A stretch of 64,000 bases of DNA. Origin: G963674685 sp963674685. Its GTDB lineage: Bacteria > Lernaellota > Lernaellaia > JACKCT01. The position numbers and the translations under genes are program-made. How positions within the stretch are numbered: the stretch's first letter is position 1; every line of letters starts with the position of its first letter. The stretch spans positions 1,364,001 through 1,428,000 of the forward strand of contig CAXXWT010000002.1 in NCBI GenBank assembly GCA_963674685.2, written 5' to 3'. The notes under the pieces are model-generated. The model ran no database searches, was not told the origin of the DNA, and saw only the letters and a list, made by a program, of their open reading frames with translations. Below, in pieces: positions 62,103-64,000 of this stretch.

Positions 62103-62481
62103 TTCATCCTCCTTAAAACTGGCCCCGTATCGAATCAAAAATGAGAAAGCACCAAAACAGGCCTGCAACTATACCATAACAAATAACGGCCACAAAAGGC
62201 TTTAAAATGGTTCTTCGTGGATTACCGTACGTCATCATGAAATGAAGAGGAAAATTATTTTTCGTCCTTGACATTGCCATATTCATTCTCCCAGTCATCA
62301 CCGGAGTTTCCGGTTTTATTCCCTTAAAAGCCGGCTCTTCAAATCCCGTGCATGTCAAAAGACATCATGCCATCGTTTGATTTGGCGTAAAATCAGATTC
62401 CGGGAAATGCCCGACCTCCCGCTTTCATTCCCGAATCTTTCTGCTATCATCGGCGGGCTCGGGCTTTAACACGGAGAGTCG
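62103..62481. other. Intergenic stretch, no gene seen
   Basis: This gap separates divergent genes. It contains a short stem ACCGGA/TCCGGT followed by TTTTATT (62300-62320) and the sequence TTACCGTACGTCATCATG, which resembles TTACCGTACTTCATCATG near 13645. No open frame with a ribosome site is present. Confidence 0.45.
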
Positions 62482-63894
62482 ATGCCGGAAATTCTGCTGA
62501 TCAATCCCCCCGTCTCCCTGGAGGATCGCTACGGCAAGCTGGCGCCCTTCGGCAACACGCTGCCGAACCTGGGCCTGGCTTACATGGCGGGCTTTGCGCG
62601 GGAAAAGGGCGTGGACGTGGAAATTCTGGACGCGGCGGCCCTGAAATACAGCCTGGAAAAAACGGCGCGTTACGCGGCGGACCGGTTGCCCCTTGTCGTG
62701 GGCGTGACCGCCACCACCTCGGGCATGGACACGGCCGGGGCTCTTTGCGCCAAGATCAGGCAGTACGCGCCGGATACGAATATCGTTTTAGGCGGCGCGC
62801 ACATCACGGCCATCCCCGAACAGACCATGGAGAAATATCAGTCCGTCGACTTCGGCGTCATCGGGGAAGGCGAACACGCGCTGTACGAGCTTTTTGGCTG
62901 CATCGACAGAAACATCGTCCCCGAGGTCGTGAAGGGAATCATTTTTCGCTACAAGAAGGAAATCGTTAAAACCGATCCGCGTCCCTATATCAAAAATCTC
63001 GACAGCCTGCCGATGCCCGCCTGGGACCTTCTGCCCGATCTGCCGACCCATTACAGCCCTTCGCCGCAATCCACGCTGCGCCTGCCGTCGACCATTTTAG
63101 TGACCAGCCGCGGCTGCCCGTATCGGTGCGCGTTTTGCGACCGCTCGGTGTACGGAAACAAATACCGGACCCACTCGCCGGAACGCATTTTCGAAATGAT
63201 CGATCATCTTTACCGCAATTACGGCATCCTGGATTTCGCCTTTCACGACGAGATGTTTCTTTTGCACGAAAAGCACGTGGTGCAGCTTTGCCAGCAGATC
63301 ATGCGCTCGGGCTACAATCTCTCCTGGACATGCCAGGGCCGGGGCGACACGCCGGTGACGGATTTCGGCCTGCGCAAACTGCGTGAGGCGGGCTGCTGGC
63401 AATTGCAGTTCGGCGTCGAGTCGGGAAGCAACGACATGCTCACGCACATGCGCAAAGACGTGACCGTCCGGCAGATGAGCGACACTATCGCCCGCTGCGC
63501 CGCCCTGGGCTTTTCCACCAAGGGCTTCATCATCCTCGGCTTTCCGGGAGAAACCGAGCAAACCCTGGCGGAAACCGAGGAGTTTATCCTCAAATCCCGC
63601 CTGGACGACGTGATGATCGGTTTTTTCTCGCCTTTTCCCGGCTGCGAGGCCTCGGCGGATCTGGAAAAATGGGGCCGCGTGATCGAAGGCCCGGACAAGT
63701 GGAGCGATCATTTTGTTTCCTTCGCGCCGGAAGGATTGACGGAAAAAGCGCTCTACGACGCGCGCAATCGCATGTACCGCAAATTCTACCTGCGTCCGCA
63801 TATTATCAAAAGCCATGCCGAGCGCCTGGGGGCCACGACGGGAAAAATGGGCATGGTCAAAACCTTCATGAAGTTCATCAAAGCAACGAAGTGA
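62482..63894 (+). CDS. B12-binding-domain radical SAM protein (second)
   Basis: A 470-residue protein of the same class as the gene at 52957. The cobalamin domain opens with EILLINPPVSLEDRYGKLAPFG and holds NIVLGGAHITAIPEQT; the cluster motif is CPYRCAFCDRS; LQFGVESGSNDMLTHM and GFIILGFPGETEQTL follow as AdoMet-binding and downstream blocks. The C-terminal tail is helical. It starts at ATG 62482 (GGAGAG). It likely modifies a lipid, tRNA or peptide; the substrate is not visible. Confidence 0.88.
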   Translation: MPEILLINPPVSLEDRYGKLAPFGNTLPNLGLAYMAGFAREKGVDVEILDAAALKYSLEKTARYAADRLPLVVGVTATTSGMDTAGALCAKIRQYAPDTNIVLGGAHITAIPEQTMEKYQSVDFGVIGEGEHALYELFGCIDRNIVPEVVKGIIFRYKKEIVKTDPRPYIKNLDSLPMPAWDLLPDLPTHYSPSPQSTLRLPSTILVTSRGCPYRCAFCDRSVYGNKYRTHSPERIFEMIDHLYRNYGILDFAFHDEMFLLHEKHVVQLCQQIMRSGYNLSWTCQGRGDTPVTDFGLRKLREAGCWQLQFGVESGSNDMLTHMRKDVTVRQMSDTIARCAALGFSTKGFIILGFPGETEQTLAETEEFILKSRLDDVMIGFFSPFPGCEASADLEKWGRVIEGPDKWSDHFVSFAPEGLTEKALYDARNRMYRKFYLRPHIIKSHAERLGATTGKMGMVKTFMKFIKATK

Positions 63895-63929
63895 AGGCTG
63901 AAAGTGGAAAGCTGACGAAAAGTAGATCT

Positions 63930-63957
63930 TCAGCCTTTCCCCTTTCCCCTTTCCCCT
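63930..63957 (+). repeat. Polypyrimidine heptad repeat (TTTCCCC)n
   Basis: Three CCTTTCC-type heptads in a row, the complement of the (GGGGAAA)n tract at 43157-43211. Nothing else is recognised from 63895 to the window end. Confidence 0.6.
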
Positions 63958-64000
63958 TGTATCTTTCCCGTTCCTCTTGCGGGCAGGCCAAAATCGTTGC

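Overview
The window looks like a chromosomal stretch of a Gram-negative, probably anaerobic bacterium related to the deltaproteobacterial lineages (Myxococcota, Desulfobacterota or an allied candidate phylum). The reasons are outer-membrane functions (a lipid-A type acyltransferase, an O-antigen ligase, many lipoproteins), ferredoxin- and CoA-based anaerobic enzymes (indolepyruvate:ferredoxin oxidoreductase, a 2-hydroxyacyl-CoA dehydratase system with its activase), and a small protein resembling a domain known from Myxococcus. Base composition is fairly GC-rich except for one AT-rich island. The assignment is inference; no rRNA is present.

Layout. 1-6.9 kb: start of an iron-type alcohol/glycerol-phosphate dehydrogenase (cut by the window edge), then secreted or lipid-anchored proteins with Asp-rich linkers (beta-helix lipoprotein, lipase, GH43-like hydrolase), an EamA transporter and an alpha/beta hydrolase. 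7.1-13.6 kb: ABC-F ATPase, a repeat element, a secreted protein with an Asp-rich tail ending in Cys, and a tandem pair of zinc-ribbon/pilin-like membrane proteins. 13.8-21.0 kb: ileS, DUF523 and DUF1848 genes, a decayed ParB-methyltransferase cassette, and a pair of zinc-finger and pilin-like membrane proteins. 21.1-29.9 kb: a surface-polysaccharide and envelope region (two large membrane glycosyltransferases, LpxL-like acyltransferase, O-antigen ligase) that begins with two genes carrying three frame breaks. 29.9-31.3 kb: three tandem six-cysteine lipoproteins. 31.3-39 kb: radical SAM protein, two tRNA-Ser genes with a terminator, flotillin/NfeD pair, sugar nucleotidyltransferase and an M14 carboxypeptidase. 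39.1-43.1 kb: a MarR-headed operon for a 2-hydroxyacyl-CoA dehydratase-type enzyme. 43.5-46.5 kb: a metallophosphoesterase and an AT-rich island bounded by inverted repeats. 46.9-50.9 kb: iorAB with a GltD-like fusion. 51.6-63.9 kb: patatin, two B12-binding-type radical SAM proteins, an SGNH hydrolase, a formylglycine-generating-enzyme-like lipoprotein, a KamB-like P-loop protein, a pseudopilin, and a greA-crotonase-type III polyketide synthase group.

The recurring theme is the cell surface: at least eleven products are secreted or lipid-anchored, and most carry Asp-rich, low-complexity linkers either just after the lipid-anchor Cys or just before a C-terminal Cys cluster (CCG or CGC). Several intergenic repeat families are scattered between the genes. 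The signals most worth following are the C-terminal Asp/Cys tail, the inverted-repeat-bounded AT-rich island with a single membrane lipoprotein, the tandem six-Cys lipoproteins, the zinc-ribbon plus pilin-like fusions, and a DpgA-like type III PKS next to a crotonase.
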